Shown here: piece after piece, positions 1-8,517 of the stretch | Layout: each line of letters begins with the position of its first letter | Numbering within the stretch: the first letter of the stretch is position 1 | Source: DASXTK01 sp050744325 | Lineage (GTDB): Bacteria; Actinomycetota; Acidimicrobiia; Acidimicrobiales; VFJN01 | Assembly: GCA_050744325.1 (NCBI GenBank) | Contig: JBOGHK010000187.1 | Coordinates: 9,470-73,469, forward strand | Length of the DNA stretch: 64,000 nucleotides | Reading direction: 5' to 3' | The notes under the pieces: generated by a model | Database searches by the model: none | What the model was told of the DNA's origin: nothing | Seen by the model: the letters and a program-made list of their open reading frames with translations, nothing else | Translations under genes and position numbers: made by a program

Positions 1-923
1 TGGCAATGGGCGCCACGGCTCCCGAAAGGACGACAGCCAAGACGATCACCGCAGCGGACGTCGTGCTGGCGGTGGGGACGCGATTCCAGGAGGACGAGAC
101 GGACCAGTGGGGGCTGCCCATGCCTGGGCAGCTGGTGCACATCGACGCGGATCGCTCCGTCCTCGGGCGGAACTACCAGCCGGAGGTCGGGATCCTGGGC
201 GATGCGCGCCTGGGCCTCCAGGGCCTGCTCGACCGCCTGCGCCAGCGAGGGGCCGACGGAGACGTCGAGGGCGGAACGCCCTGGGCGCCTAGATCGACGC
301 ACATCGCTCGGGTCCACGCTGAGCGGGACACTCGCCGCGCCGAGGGCCGTGCCCGGCTCGGTCCGGACCACGTGCAGGTCATGGACACCATCCGTGAGCA
401 CCTGCCCCGCTCGGGCATCGTCGTCCGCGACGCCACCGTGCCGGCCTACATGTGGGGCGACCGCCTGCTCCCCATCTACGAACCACGCACCTCGATCTAC
501 CCGACATCGGGGGCGGTTGGCCCGGGCCTGGCTCTGGCGATCGGTGCAACGTTGGGTGCCCGACGGCCAACTGTGCTCATCCAGGGCGACGGCGGCGCCA
601 TGTTCGGCTTGGGCGAGCTCGCCACTGCTCGCCAATACGACATACCGCTGGTGATCTGCCTGTTCAACGACCGCGGCTATGGCGTCCTGCGAACGATCCA
701 GGATCGGTCGATGGGAGGTCGCCGCACCGGGGTCGACCTGGCAACCCCCGACTTCGCCGCCGTCGGCCGGGCCTGCGGTCTAGACAGCGTGACGATCACC
801 GACGTCGAGGGATTTCGGTCGTTCTTCCCCAGAGCCGTGGCCTCTGGCGAACCCTGGCTCCTCGACATCGATCTTGCCGGCCTTGCGCCGCTCACGCTCG
901 CGACGAGTTGGTCAAGCCCGTGA
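1..923 (+). CDS. TPP-dependent 2-oxoacid decarboxylase/acetolactate synthase-like enzyme (5' truncated)
   Basis: The open frame runs off the left edge, so only the central and C-terminal (pyrophosphate-binding) domains are visible, about 307 residues. The middle domain ends near LVHIDADR. The C-terminal part carries the thiamine diphosphate/Mg motif: GDGG at about nt 585-596, followed some 25 residues later by the ND of CLFNDRGYG. The family comprises acetolactate synthases, benzoylformate decarboxylase and related 2-oxoacid decarboxylases; the substrate cannot be read from this fragment. The gene converges on the aminotransferase, with a 12-bp overlap of 3' ends. A TPP enzyme beside a PLP aminotransferase and an NRPS suggests supply of a non-standard building block. 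That role is inference. Confidence 0.85.
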   Translation, partial: AMGATAPERTTAKTITAADVVLAVGTRFQEDETDQWGLPMPGQLVHIDADRSVLGRNYQPEVGILGDARLGLQGLLDRLRQRGADGDVEGGTPWAPRSTHIARVHAERDTRRAEGRARLGPDHVQVMDTIREHLPRSGIVVRDATVPAYMWGDRLLPIYEPRTSIYPTSGAVGPGLALAIGATLGARRPTVLIQGDGGAMFGLGELATARQYDIPLVICLFNDRGYGVLRTIQDRSMGGRRTGVDLATPDFAAVGRACGLDSVTITDVEGFRSFFPRAVASGEPWLLDIDLAGLAPLTLATSWSSP

Positions 924-2078
924 GTTGGCGAAACGCTCGAGGCGTTGGCCGGCCTCTCGCAGGACACCAGGAGCCTTGCAGAACGCGAAGCGCATCATGT
1001 GGTCGGCCATCGCTGCACAAGAGACGAACGGGCTCAGTGGCAACGCCACGACTCCCGCCTCGTGGGCCAGTCGCAGCGCGAAGGCCTCGACATCTGCTCC
1101 GTCCGACCACGGACTGACGTCCGCGACCACGAAGTAGCCGGCGGGGGGTGGGCTCACGTCGAGCCCGGCAGAACGCAACCCGTCGACGAGCAGATCCCGT
1201 CGCGCTCGGTAGTCCGCTCGGAGCTGGTCGAAGTAGCCACTGTCGTCACCCCACCGCAAGGCGACCGCCGCTCCCTGCTGCAAAGGCGTAGGTGCGCAGT
1301 ACGACAGGCCCTGGTGCACGGTCCGCAGCGGTTCCATCAGATGCGCTGGAGCGCAGGCCCAACCCACTCGCCAGCCGGACACCGACAGCGTCTTGGTCAC
1401 CGAGGAGCACACGATCGTGCGTCCGCGCATGCCGTCGAGCGTGGCGACCGGCACGTGATCTCCGTCGTAGACCAGTTCCTCGTAGACCTCGTCGCTCAGG
1501 ACCACGAGGTCGTTCTCGATCGCCAGCGTCGCCACAGCCTCCGCCGCCGGCCGGGACAGGCACAGCCCCGTGGGGTTGTGAGGGCTGTTCAACAGGAGGA
1601 CCCGGGTCGCCGGGCTGATCGATGCCCGCAGAGCGGGGAGATCAGGCTCGTGCGTGGCGCCGCTGGCGTCGCCGCCGCCGAGCCCTCGCACCGGCACCGA
1701 CACGAGCTTCGCCCCGGCCAGCTGGGCCAACAGTGGATAGCTGTCGTAGAAGGGCTCCAGCGTCAGCACCTCGGACCCCGGTGGTGCATGCGCCAGAGCA
1801 GCTGCCGCCAAAGCCTCCGTACAGCCGGCGGTCACCGTGATCTCGTCGTCGGGGTCGTAGGCGAGGCCGCGTGCCGCCAGCCGACGAGCCAGCTCGGCCC
1901 GCAAGGTCTGTTGTCCCGCTGATGGCGAGTACTGGTTCTCGCCGCCGGCCATGGCCATCGTCGCAGCGTCGACCATCATCGACAGTGGCGGGTCGTCCGC
2001 ATAGCCGTGCCCGAGGTTGATCGCGCCGAGCTCGGCCGCCAGTGTGTTCATCTGCCCGAAGAAGTCGATGCGACTCAC
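912..2078 (-). CDS. PLP-dependent aminotransferase, class I/II
   Basis: This is a fold-type I aminotransferase of normal length (388 aa), similar to the methionine/kynurenine/aspartate-type enzymes. It has an N-terminal NQYSPSAGQQTLR segment, the NSPHNPTG motif, the PLP-phenol contact SDEVYEEL, and the Schiff-base lysine in SSVTKTLSVSGWRVGW (about residue 229). The start is a GTG whose GTGA overlaps the stop of the kinase-like gene upstream; a second GTG three bases earlier (2081) is possible. It is the last gene of the minus-strand operon. It likely transaminates an amino or keto acid for the pathway. The donor and acceptor are not predictable here. Confidence 0.9.
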   Translation of the reverse strand: MSRIDFFGQMNTLAAELGAINLGHGYADDPPLSMMVDAATMAMAGGENQYSPSAGQQTLRAELARRLAARGLAYDPDDEITVTAGCTEALAAAALAHAPPGSEVLTLEPFYDSYPLLAQLAGAKLVSVPVRGLGGGDASGATHEPDLPALRASISPATRVLLLNSPHNPTGLCLSRPAAEAVATLAIENDLVVLSDEVYEELVYDGDHVPVATLDGMRGRTIVCSSVTKTLSVSGWRVGWACAPAHLMEPLRTVHQGLSYCAPTPLQQGAAVALRWGDDSGYFDQLRADYRARRDLLVDGLRSAGLDVSPPPAGYFVVADVSPWSDGADVEAFALRLAHEAGVVALPLSPFVSCAAMADHMMRFAFCKAPGVLREAGQRLERFANSRA

Positions 2079-2671
2079 CACGGACCCAACAGGTGCAGGA
2101 TGGTCCGTATGGCGTCTTCACCGGACGGACTGACGTGGCGGAACATGGGTAGGTAGGCGCTGTCTTCGACGTCGTCGGCTCGACGCGCCTGGCGATAGCC
2201 CGACTGGAGATCTCTCTCCTCGCTTCGCTGCCGGACTCTCTCCGCCGCCACGGTCGCCGGGGTCGAGAGCAGCACCGGCACCAGCCGCGGTTCGAAGGCG
2301 TTGATGAGGAAGGCCTCGTACGGTCGGCAGATCACGACGGCTCGCTCATTCCCACGGCGGAGACGGTCGAGGTCGTCGGGTCGCCAGGCGTGCCATGTGC
2401 CCCCGAACAACATCGGCCCGACGAGGCCGCCCGATTCGACCTTTGCGAGGAGCTCCTCGAACGGGACGTGCACCGTCGTGGGATCGTCGCCGCTCACCGG
2501 CCGGGTCGTGACGTGGAGCGGGGACCAGAAGCCGTAGTCGTCGATGAGCCGGTGCTGGATCCAGGTCTTTCCCGAGCCGGTAGGGCCGACCAGCAACACG
2601 CCCGTGGGTCGGATGGCCTGGTCGCGGCCGGAATCCCGGTGGCGATGGCTGATCGTCGCGTCGGTCGTCAT
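2075..2671 (-). CDS. guanylate-kinase-like P-loop protein (divergent, copy 1)
   Basis: The 198-aa protein has a clear Walker A at residues 29-36 (GPTGSGKT). A segment LHVTTRPVSGDD...FEELLAKVESGGL follows the layout of guanylate kinases (TTRxPRxGE...F...L...GxF). The acceptor-binding region and lid are degenerate compared with real Gmk and with the second copy at 21.1 kb, so GMP may not be the substrate. The start ATG at 2671 forms ATGA with the stop of the APH-like gene, which argues against the longer start at 2716. It sits between a phosphotransferase and an aminotransferase in one operon. I infer a small-molecule or nucleotide-like monophosphate kinase. It could also be a non-catalytic relative. 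Confidence 0.72.
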   Translation of the reverse strand: MTTDATISHRHRDSGRDQAIRPTGVLLVGPTGSGKTWIQHRLIDDYGFWSPLHVTTRPVSGDDPTTVHVPFEELLAKVESGGLVGPMLFGGTWHAWRPDDLDRLRRGNERAVVICRPYEAFLINAFEPRLVPVLLSTPATVAAERVRQRSEERDLQSGYRQARRADDVEDSAYLPMFRHVSPSGEDAIRTILHLLGPW

Positions 2672-3696
2672 AGTGAGACCCGATCGAAGGCGTCCCGGAC
2701 CCGGCCCAGCCACCACGCGAGGCGGTCGGGTGTGAGCTGGGTGGAGCCAGGCGGTTGCTCGGCCAGCTGTAGCGCCAGGTAGCCGATCTCTCCCATGGCC
2801 GCGTGAAAGATGAACGCCAGGTCAAGCGTCTCGGTCGTGGCGCGCCCCCCTGTGACGTCGATCCACAGGTCGATCAGGTCGGCGAGCTCGGAGGTGCACC
2901 AGAAGGCCGCGTCGGAGAACAGCCAGACGACGTCGAGCTCGGGAGGGGCGTAGCAGGACAGGCCCCAGTCGATAGCCAGCATCGACGTGGGGCTGGCGCC
3001 CAGGTTCGGGAGCCGCAGATCGCCGTGCAACACCCGGTGAGGTTGTTGCGCGACGCGTTCCAGCAGAGCTGCCGGGTCGTCGACGCACGCCAGGACCGCG
3101 TCAACGACGTCGACGGCCGGGAGCTCGGCGAATGCCTCCCAGACCTTGGTGAGCTCCTTGGGGATGATGTCGTCCCCGCGCCACTCGAGAAGGCGGCGTA
3201 CCGGTGAGAAGATGCGGAGCCGGTCGGCGGCGGTGCAGAACATCGACGTGTCGGCGGGCACCGGCAGGTTGTGGATCGCGTCGACCGCGGTCAGCATGCG
3301 GCGCGCCTGTGGCGTCGGATCGCCGTGGAGAGCCTGCAGCTCCGGGGTGATGTCGTCCAGCACGATGATCCAGTCGTCCCCCAGCGGCACGGCCGAGACT
3401 ATGGGGCAGCCGACCTCCGATGGCAGGGATGCGAACAGCCCCGCTTCCCACATCAGGGCCTCCCGTCCCTGGTCGCGAGTGGCGCGCATCATCCAGTCGT
3501 GTGACGGCGAGAGGTGCTTGAGCACGACCGACGAGCCATCCTGTCGCCGAGCGCGGTACAACCGGGCACCGGACAGCCCTTCGTCGAGAGTCTCGGAGAT
3601 CACGATGCCGGGGGGTAGAACCGGAGCGATGAGATCAATGTCGGACTGGTTGGGTTTAGGTGTATCTGATTGATCTGTTTCTGCCATATTGGTCAT
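2668..3696 (-). CDS. APH/choline-kinase-fold phosphotransferase
   Basis: This 342-aa protein of the aminoglycoside phosphotransferase superfamily has the catalytic motif HGDLRLPN (H224, D226) and the Mg-binding IDWG (D243), both intact. The family phosphorylates hydroxyls of small molecules such as aminoglycosides, choline, homoserine, sugars or nucleosides. The start ATG overlaps the upstream stop (ATGA) and its own stop overlaps the next start, so it is tightly coupled to both flanking kinase-like genes. In this context it is more likely to phosphorylate a pathway intermediate, or the product for self-protection, than to act as an aminoglycoside-resistance enzyme. The substrate is unknown. 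Confidence 0.85.
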   Translation of the reverse strand: MTNMAETDQSDTPKPNQSDIDLIAPVLPPGIVISETLDEGLSGARLYRARRQDGSSVVLKHLSPSHDWMMRATRDQGREALMWEAGLFASLPSEVGCPIVSAVPLGDDWIIVLDDITPELQALHGDPTPQARRMLTAVDAIHNLPVPADTSMFCTAADRLRIFSPVRRLLEWRGDDIIPKELTKVWEAFAELPAVDVVDAVLACVDDPAALLERVAQQPHRVLHGDLRLPNLGASPTSMLAIDWGLSCYAPPELDVVWLFSDAAFWCTSELADLIDLWIDVTGGRATTETLDLAFIFHAAMGEIGYLALQLAEQPPGSTQLTPDRLAWWLGRVRDAFDRVSL

Positions 3697-4571
3697 GAGC
3701 TGGACTCCAATCGCCCCAGATGAGGGCGTATCACGTCAAGTAGGCGAGCGAAGTTCTCCTCCGGTGCAACCTCCTCCATCTCGAAGAGCTGCCATCCACC
3801 GTCCGAGACCAGCTCTCTGAAGCGCCGGTCGCATTCCCTCTGGAGGGTCTCGAAGCCGTCGTACCCTTTCTGGCCTGCTGTTCCCATGTCCTCCATGGAA
3901 CCGGTGCTCCCGGTCTGGCTGATGCGCCACCGGTAGGCCATGTCCACCGACCCTGAGAGGACGATCCCGAGGTCGGGCGTCCGATGTTGGAACAGTCGGG
4001 GCAGGATCGAGAGGGCGAAGGCGACCTCCGCTCGGAGCTGCTCGGTGTTGGCGAGAGCCCGCGCCGTCAACAACTCCTTGAGGACCAGCTTGAGGCCGTA
4101 GCTCTCCTCGACGACCGTGGTCCCCGCGGCACGGAGCGGCTCGATGACCTGGTGTTGCACGATCGTTTGGCCGCAGAGGTCCAACCATGCGGCCGCGAGC
4201 GGTGCTGCGGGTGGGTTCTCGTCGACCGTGACGCTGACCAGCCTGTCTTCCCACGCTTCACGCTCGAACTGCTCGTAGGTCGTCGGCGCCGCGGCCGCCT
4301 CCTCGCTGCCCAGGAAGAGCAGCCGCCAGGACTCCACCCACAGCTCCCTGAGCAATGAGCGGGCTGCGGACTCGGCGTGGGCTCTGGTCTCAGCACGCCA
4401 GCTGACGTTCTCGACGGGGATCCCTGACGCCTCGAGCTTGGCGATGAGCATTCGCACCATTGTCGACTTGCCAATGCCATCCATTCCGAGAAATCCGATA
4501 TGTTGCCCCCGGCACATTGAGATCGCATCGGGTTCGGCTGAGGAGCCGCCCATCCCGGATTTCCCCATCAC
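3693..4571 (-). CDS. thymidylate/deoxynucleoside-kinase-like P-loop protein
   Basis: The 292-aa protein starts with the P-loop GFLGMDGIGKST (Walker A residues 29-36), followed by a long helical body typical of the Tmk/dNK superfamily. It is longer than Tmk (about 210 aa), and the usual DRY/DR motif region is diverged (EESYGLKLVLKELL). It is therefore probably not the housekeeping thymidylate kinase. It overlaps the APH-like gene by four bases. GTG at 4571, ATG at 4568 or a later ATG at 4517 could start it; none has a strong ribosome-binding site. I infer phosphoryl transfer to a nucleotide-like or phosphorylated intermediate. Confidence 0.72.
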   Translation of the reverse strand: MMGKSGMGGSSAEPDAISMCRGQHIGFLGMDGIGKSTMVRMLIAKLEASGIPVENVSWRAETRAHAESAARSLLRELWVESWRLLFLGSEEAAAAPTTYEQFEREAWEDRLVSVTVDENPPAAPLAAAWLDLCGQTIVQHQVIEPLRAAGTTVVEESYGLKLVLKELLTARALANTEQLRAEVAFALSILPRLFQHRTPDLGIVLSGSVDMAYRWRISQTGSTGSMEDMGTAGQKGYDGFETLQRECDRRFRELVSDGGWQLFEMEEVAPEENFARLLDVIRPHLGRLESSS

Positions 4572-4581
4572 CGTATGCTAA

Positions 4582-4610
4582 GCGCAACTGAGCATTCTGC
4601 GCAGTTGCGC
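4582..4610. promoter_or_regulatory. 9-bp stem-loop between HIT and kinase genes
   Basis: GCGCAACTG (4582-4590) and CAGTTGCGC (4602-4610) are perfect inverted arms with an 11-nt loop. The element lies in the only real gap of the minus-strand operon. No T-tract follows on either strand, so it is better read as a processing, attenuation or protein-binding site than as a classical terminator. Confidence 0.5.
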
Positions 4611-4634
4611 GCTTCACATACTCGGTGACTTGGC

Positions 4635-5309
4635 TCAGAGTCCGGAGGCCAGCATTGCCCGGACCCGGTCGAGCTGAGGACTGGCTGCGAAGTCCCACTC
4701 ACCTTCGGGCACACCGAGCCAGTCCGCGAGGCAACGCCGAAAGAATTGGGCGGGAGCCTTGGCCGATTCGCCGACCATCTGCCTCACGCCGTCGTCGAGC
4801 GCCAGGTAGGAGCGTTGCTGGTCTTGGATCAGCGAACGAGTCGTCTCGATCCAGTCGTCGCATTCTCGCATCGTCACCGACACCGGTACGTGGTCGACGA
4901 ACCCCTCTGTGTCCTGATTGGTCGCCACCAGGTGGACGTGGGCGTGGTCGTAACAGGCTCCGCTCTTGTTCCGGAAGTTCAGGCTGCCGTGCTCGAACGC
5001 CAGCACCGACGCGCCGCTGATCTTCTCCATGCGCTGCTTCACATGGCAGAGCACCTCGCGCAGCTCTGTCCGCTCCAGATCTGGAAGCCACCCGGTTGAG
5101 AGGACATGACGAGTCGGCACGACGAAGACGTACCAATCGGTCAGGGCTCCAATAGCGGGAACGGCGATGAAGTGCTCCGTCTCGTGCAGGATGTAGTCGT
5201 TCCGGCTTCGCACGAGGGCATGGTCGTAGAAGGCGTTCTGGGTTGTTTCGCCCGAGATCTCACTGCAGAAGGCACATATCTCTTCGTAGGTCGTCTCACT
5301 CACTGGCAT
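4635..5309 (-). CDS. HIT (histidine triad) family protein
   Basis: A 224-aa HIT protein. Near the N-terminus it has a Cys pair (EICAFCSEI) as in zinc-containing HIT proteins. The active-site triad reads YDHAHVHLVA (H122, H124, H126). HIT enzymes hydrolyse or transfer nucleoside monophosphates from phosphoramidates, acyl-AMP or dinucleoside polyphosphates. I chose ATG 5309 because the segment upstream to 5372 has no family similarity. It is the first gene of the minus-strand operon, separated by the divergent promoter from the ACP/ligase/NRPS operon. In this setting it may handle an acyl- or aminoacyl-adenylate or a nucleotidylated intermediate. That is inference. Confidence 0.82.
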   Translation of the reverse strand: MPVSETTYEEICAFCSEISGETTQNAFYDHALVRSRNDYILHETEHFIAVPAIGALTDWYVFVVPTRHVLSTGWLPDLERTELREVLCHVKQRMEKISGASVLAFEHGSLNFRNKSGACYDHAHVHLVATNQDTEGFVDHVPVSVTMRECDDWIETTRSLIQDQQRSYLALDDGVRQMVGESAKAPAQFFRRCLADWLGVPEGEWDFAASPQLDRVRAMLASGL

Positions 5310-5518
5310 CCCTCGCCGAAGGTGGCGTGTAGCGGCCTGGTCATCAAGGATACGAACGCCGGCAGGTTGCACGGGCGCACGGAACTCTGCGCGCCCGTGG
5401 CACCGGTGAAGATGTACGCGAGTCCCTCGCGCGCATCTCCACGTCGACTCCGGCGGAAGGGCAGCGGGTTACGCTGAACCAGGGTCACCCATTGGCCTAT
5501 GGGCAAGGATTCCGACAA
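5310..5518. promoter_or_regulatory. divergent promoter region of the biosynthetic cluster
   Basis: About 210 bp separate the minus-strand HIT operon from the plus-strand ACP operon, so both promoters should lie here. A near-perfect 16-bp palindrome at 5488-5503 (CCCAT, central TGGCCT, ATGGG) sits just before the likely ACP start and could bind a regulator. No convincing -35/-10 pair could be assigned by eye. Confidence 0.45.
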
Positions 5519-5764
5519 ATGGCCACGGCTGATGTTGGGCGTGACATTTCTATGGATCAGGACGATCTACTGGTCAAATGTGGAGGCATCCTTGGGGTTG
5601 ATGGACTTACCCCTGACGACGACTTCTTCGGTGTGGGTGGCAACTCGCTTGACGCAGTCGAGATAAGCGAGATGTTGAGCCAGGAGCTGAATCGTGATGT
5701 TGACATGGAGACAGTTCTCGGCAGTCCGACGTTCGCCGACATGCTAAGAGCCCTCGATCAGTGA
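5519..5764 (+). CDS. acyl carrier protein
   Basis: A free-standing carrier protein (81 aa from this start) with the phosphopantetheine attachment motif FFGVGGNSLDAVEI; the serine lies in nt 5645-5647. ATG 5519 is preferred because AAGG lies about nine bases upstream. TTG 5492 and ATG 5552 are alternatives. The stop overlaps the GTG of the acyl-AMP ligase gene, so the two are translationally coupled. It should carry the acyl group delivered by that ligase to the first condensation domain of the NRPS. It lacks the extra domains of a PKS/NRPS module. Confidence 0.88.
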   Translation: MATADVGRDISMDQDDLLVKCGGILGVDGLTPDDDFFGVGGNSLDAVEISEMLSQELNRDVDMETVLGSPTFADMLRALDQ

Positions 5765-7479
5765 GTCCGTCCATGACGAGCTTCGGATCGGATGCCCGCT
5801 CCCTCCTCGAGCTGCTGGATAGGCGGGAGTCGGACGGCCTCTGCCGCTACGTCAGCTACGACCCGCGGATGGGCGAGAGCCGCGAGCTCACCGGCGCTGA
5901 CCTCGCCCGGCTGTCGTCTGCCGCAGCCGCGGGTCTGCAAAACCTGATATCGGACGACCAAAAGAGGACCGCCAACCCGCTCGTCGCGCTGGTCATGCGA
6001 GATCCCCTGTCGTTCATCGTCGGCTTCTTCGCCATCATGCGGGCGGGCCTGGTCCCGGTACCGGCACCGAACCGTCCGGACTCCCACCGTGGACACCGCC
6101 AGCGGTTGCGCGGCGTCGTGGAGGCATCTGAGCCTCGCGCCATCCTCGTGGAGCGGGCGGACGCCGACCTCGGGCCCGGCGTCACCGTGCCCGAGCATTG
6201 CCCGATCCTGCCGCTGGACGAGCTCGCCGGAGCCAATGACGAACCCGAGCCGGCGGACCCGCTGCCCTCGTCGGCCGCGTACGTCCAGTACACGTCGGGC
6301 TCCATCTCCGACCCCAAGCCGATCGTGCTGCGTCACGAGAATGTGCTGGCTCAGCTGGCGCAGGCCGCTGAGGTGTACGACGAAGGCTCCGACTGCGTCT
6401 CCGTGAGCTGGGTCCCGCTCCATCACGACATGGGTTTGGTCACCAGCGTCCTGCGTCCGCTGTACGCCGGTTACACATCGGCCTTGCTCGACGCGTTCGA
6501 CTTCGTGAAGGAGCCAGCCCTGTGGCCGCGTGCGCTGTCCGACTGGAAGGCAACCCACACGTCCGCGCCCGACTTCGGCTACGCGCTCTGCGCCAGGAAG
6601 ACGCCCGATCCGCGTCTATTCGACCTCCGCCCGCTGAGGGTGGCCAGGTCAGCCGGTGAACCGGTCCGTCCCAGGACTCTCCGGGCGTTCGCCCAGAAGT
6701 TCCGGCCGTCGGGCTTCGACGTCGCGGCGTTCACGCCCTCCTACGGCCTGGCCGAGGCGACCCTGACGGTGACGACGTGCGCTGTGGATGAGCCTCCGAG
6801 GATCCTGCGGCTGTCGGCGAGGGCGCTACGCAACGGAGAGGTACACGTCCCTGCGAGCCCGGACGTCGACGCCAGCGAGATCGTGTCCTGTGGCCGGCCG
6901 TTGCCCGGGACCAGTGTGGAGGTGGTCGATCCGGCCACCCGCGAGGTCCTGGGCCCTCGCCAGGTGGGCGAGGTCTGGATCTCTGGGCCCCAGGTGGTGC
7001 CTTCGGACGCGCACTCCATCGAGGGCTCCGAAGGCCACTGCACCGGGGACATGGGTTTCTGCGTCGATGACGAGCTCTACCTGGTCGGTCGGGCCAGGGA
7101 ACGCTTCCAGGTGGCGGGCCAGAACTTCTACAGCGGTGAACTCGAGATCCTGGCTTTCACCGCTGACGACCGCCTGCGGCACGGTCGGGCAGCGGTCTTT
7201 CTTGGCCAACTCCCGCACTGGCACGCTCCGAGGCTCGTCGTCGTGGCCGAATGCGGCGAGGCCGCGCTGCTCGACGACGGCACGGGCGCCTTGATCGCCA
7301 AGGCCATCGTTGCTGCTCTCGGGCATGCCACCGGTTTGTCGGTGCACTCCGTCTGTCTGGTCCCCGCTGGGACTGTTCCCGTGACGACCAGCGGGAAGAT
7401 CCAGCGAGAGCAGTGCCGGACCGCGTTCGAGTCGGGGGCCATAGCTGCCGTCTACACGTATGAACGGGGGACGACGTGA
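5761..7479 (+). CDS. fatty-acyl-AMP ligase (FAAL)-like adenylating enzyme
   Basis: A 572-aa AMP-binding enzyme. The A3 loop is YVQYTSGSISDPKPIVL (from Y174). FAAL/FACL-type landmarks follow: VSWVPLHHDMGLV, SAPDFGYALCARK, RSAGEPV, PSYGLAEATL, then TGDMGF and the GKIQR C-terminal motif. These match fatty-acyl-AMP ligases, which adenylate a fatty or other carboxylic acid and pass it to a carrier protein rather than to CoA. It overlaps the ACP by GTGA and the next gene by GTGA. Together with an NRPS that begins with a C domain, this indicates N-acylation of the first amino acid. Acyl chain length cannot be read from the sequence. Confidence 0.9.
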   Translation: MSPSMTSFGSDARSLLELLDRRESDGLCRYVSYDPRMGESRELTGADLARLSSAAAAGLQNLISDDQKRTANPLVALVMRDPLSFIVGFFAIMRAGLVPVPAPNRPDSHRGHRQRLRGVVEASEPRAILVERADADLGPGVTVPEHCPILPLDELAGANDEPEPADPLPSSAAYVQYTSGSISDPKPIVLRHENVLAQLAQAAEVYDEGSDCVSVSWVPLHHDMGLVTSVLRPLYAGYTSALLDAFDFVKEPALWPRALSDWKATHTSAPDFGYALCARKTPDPRLFDLRPLRVARSAGEPVRPRTLRAFAQKFRPSGFDVAAFTPSYGLAEATLTVTTCAVDEPPRILRLSARALRNGEVHVPASPDVDASEIVSCGRPLPGTSVEVVDPATREVLGPRQVGEVWISGPQVVPSDAHSIEGSEGHCTGDMGFCVDDELYLVGRARERFQVAGQNFYSGELEILAFTADDRLRHGRAAVFLGQLPHWHAPRLVVVAECGEAALLDDGTGALIAKAIVAALGHATGLSVHSVCLVPAGTVPVTTSGKIQREQCRTAFESGAIAAVYTYERGTT

Positions 7480-8513
7480 GCGCACCGTCGACGAGCGGTC
7501 TGGACTCTCTGCCCGACAGCGTCCCGGCCGACGCCCGAGACGAGATCTCCCGCTTCCTGCCGCACCTACCCCCGGCAACGTCGTGCATCGCCACCGGATC
7601 TCTGGTCGAAGGCATCGGCAACGCCAACTCCGATATCGACCTGTACATCCTGCAGGACTCGCGCCAAGCCGAGGCGAAGCCGATCTCGATCGGAATGCGA
7701 CGGTTTCGCTACTTGGACTGCGAGTACATGTCACACGAGGGTGTCGATGGACTGGCTGCCAAGTTCCAGGATCCATCGACATCCGCGGTGATCGAGTTCA
7801 AGCAGCGTGACTTCAACCGCTACTACCGCCTCGCGATCGGTGCTCCCTTGGTTCTGACGCAAGACGTGGCCGAGCTCTTGACGAGGTTCTCCAAGGAGCA
7901 GGCCTGTAGGCACTTCGGCCAGTGGTCGTTGTTGCGTGCCTACCAGCACCTGGCGCGCGCGACCGTCTCGCACGCGCTGGGTGATGCCCGCCGGGCCCGG
8001 CTGCTGTTGCGTGAGGCGGCGCGATGGCGGGCCAGCAGCGTCCTCGCCGCGGCCGGCGAGGGATATCCCTCGTTGAAGTGGACCACGGTCAAAGCCGCGC
8101 GACGGTTCGGGGCGGACACACCGGCGTACCGCGATTGCCTCGCTGGTTATCTCGACAACTCCGGTGACCTGGGCCGCGACCTGGCGCATCTACGGGAACG
8201 CATCCGGCTTCCAGAGGAGAGCCGGCGTGCCGCTGGAGCGGAACGTTGGGCGCTCAACGACGACGTCCGGATGGTCTCCGCCAGCGAGGGCCACTACTTG
8301 CTCCACGGCAAGCAATCCATTGTTCGACTCTCCGGTATTGCCTCGTTGCTAGCCGCCGAGATGGGGCGCGGACGACGATGGGATGACGCGGTCGCGTCTG
8401 TGGCGACGGAGCTTTCCGTACCCGTCCATGAGGTCTTGGCCGCAGCATCTCCCTACATGCGGGAGTTGGGCCGCAGCGGCTATCTGGTTGCCGATGCAGA
8501 CGAGGAGCCGTGA
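7476..8513 (+). CDS. MNT-type nucleotidyltransferase with C-terminal PqqD-like domain
   Basis: The 345-aa protein begins with a polymerase-beta/MNT-type nucleotidyltransferase signature: TGSLVEGIGNANSDIDLYIL, with G41-S42 and D53/D55 as the metal-binding pair. A helical middle follows. Residues about 265-340 (EGHYLLHGKQSIVRLSG...VPVHEVLAAASPYMRELGRSGYL) resemble PqqD-like peptide-recognition domains: a short beta hairpin, then winged-helix-like helices. Such enzymes transfer NMP to hydroxyls of small molecules or to proteins. The fusion is unusual. It is coupled to the acyl-AMP ligase by GTGA. It may nucleotidylate a peptide or carrier-bound intermediate. The nucleotidyltransferase call is firm, the PqqD call is moderate, and the substrate is unknown. 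Confidence 0.78.
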   Translation: MSAPSTSGLDSLPDSVPADARDEISRFLPHLPPATSCIATGSLVEGIGNANSDIDLYILQDSRQAEAKPISIGMRRFRYLDCEYMSHEGVDGLAAKFQDPSTSAVIEFKQRDFNRYYRLAIGAPLVLTQDVAELLTRFSKEQACRHFGQWSLLRAYQHLARATVSHALGDARRARLLLREAARWRASSVLAAAGEGYPSLKWTTVKAARRFGADTPAYRDCLAGYLDNSGDLGRDLAHLRERIRLPEESRRAAGAERWALNDDVRMVSASEGHYLLHGKQSIVRLSGIASLLAAEMGRGRRWDDAVASVATELSVPVHEVLAAASPYMRELGRSGYLVADADEEP

Positions 8514-8517
8514 TCCC

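Noticed and set aside
912..923. Frameshift or gene fusion between the TPP enzyme and the aminotransferase
   Set aside because: The genes are on opposite strands and simply share 12 bp at their 3' ends.
2668..3696. Aminoglycoside resistance gene
   Set aside because: The APH fold is shared by many small-molecule kinases. Coupling to other kinase-like genes in a biosynthetic operon makes a pathway role more likely.
7476..8513. MNT-HEPN toxin-antitoxin pair with the gene at 8518
   Set aside because: The downstream helical protein lacks the HEPN Rx4-6H motif, and both genes are locked in the NRPS operon.
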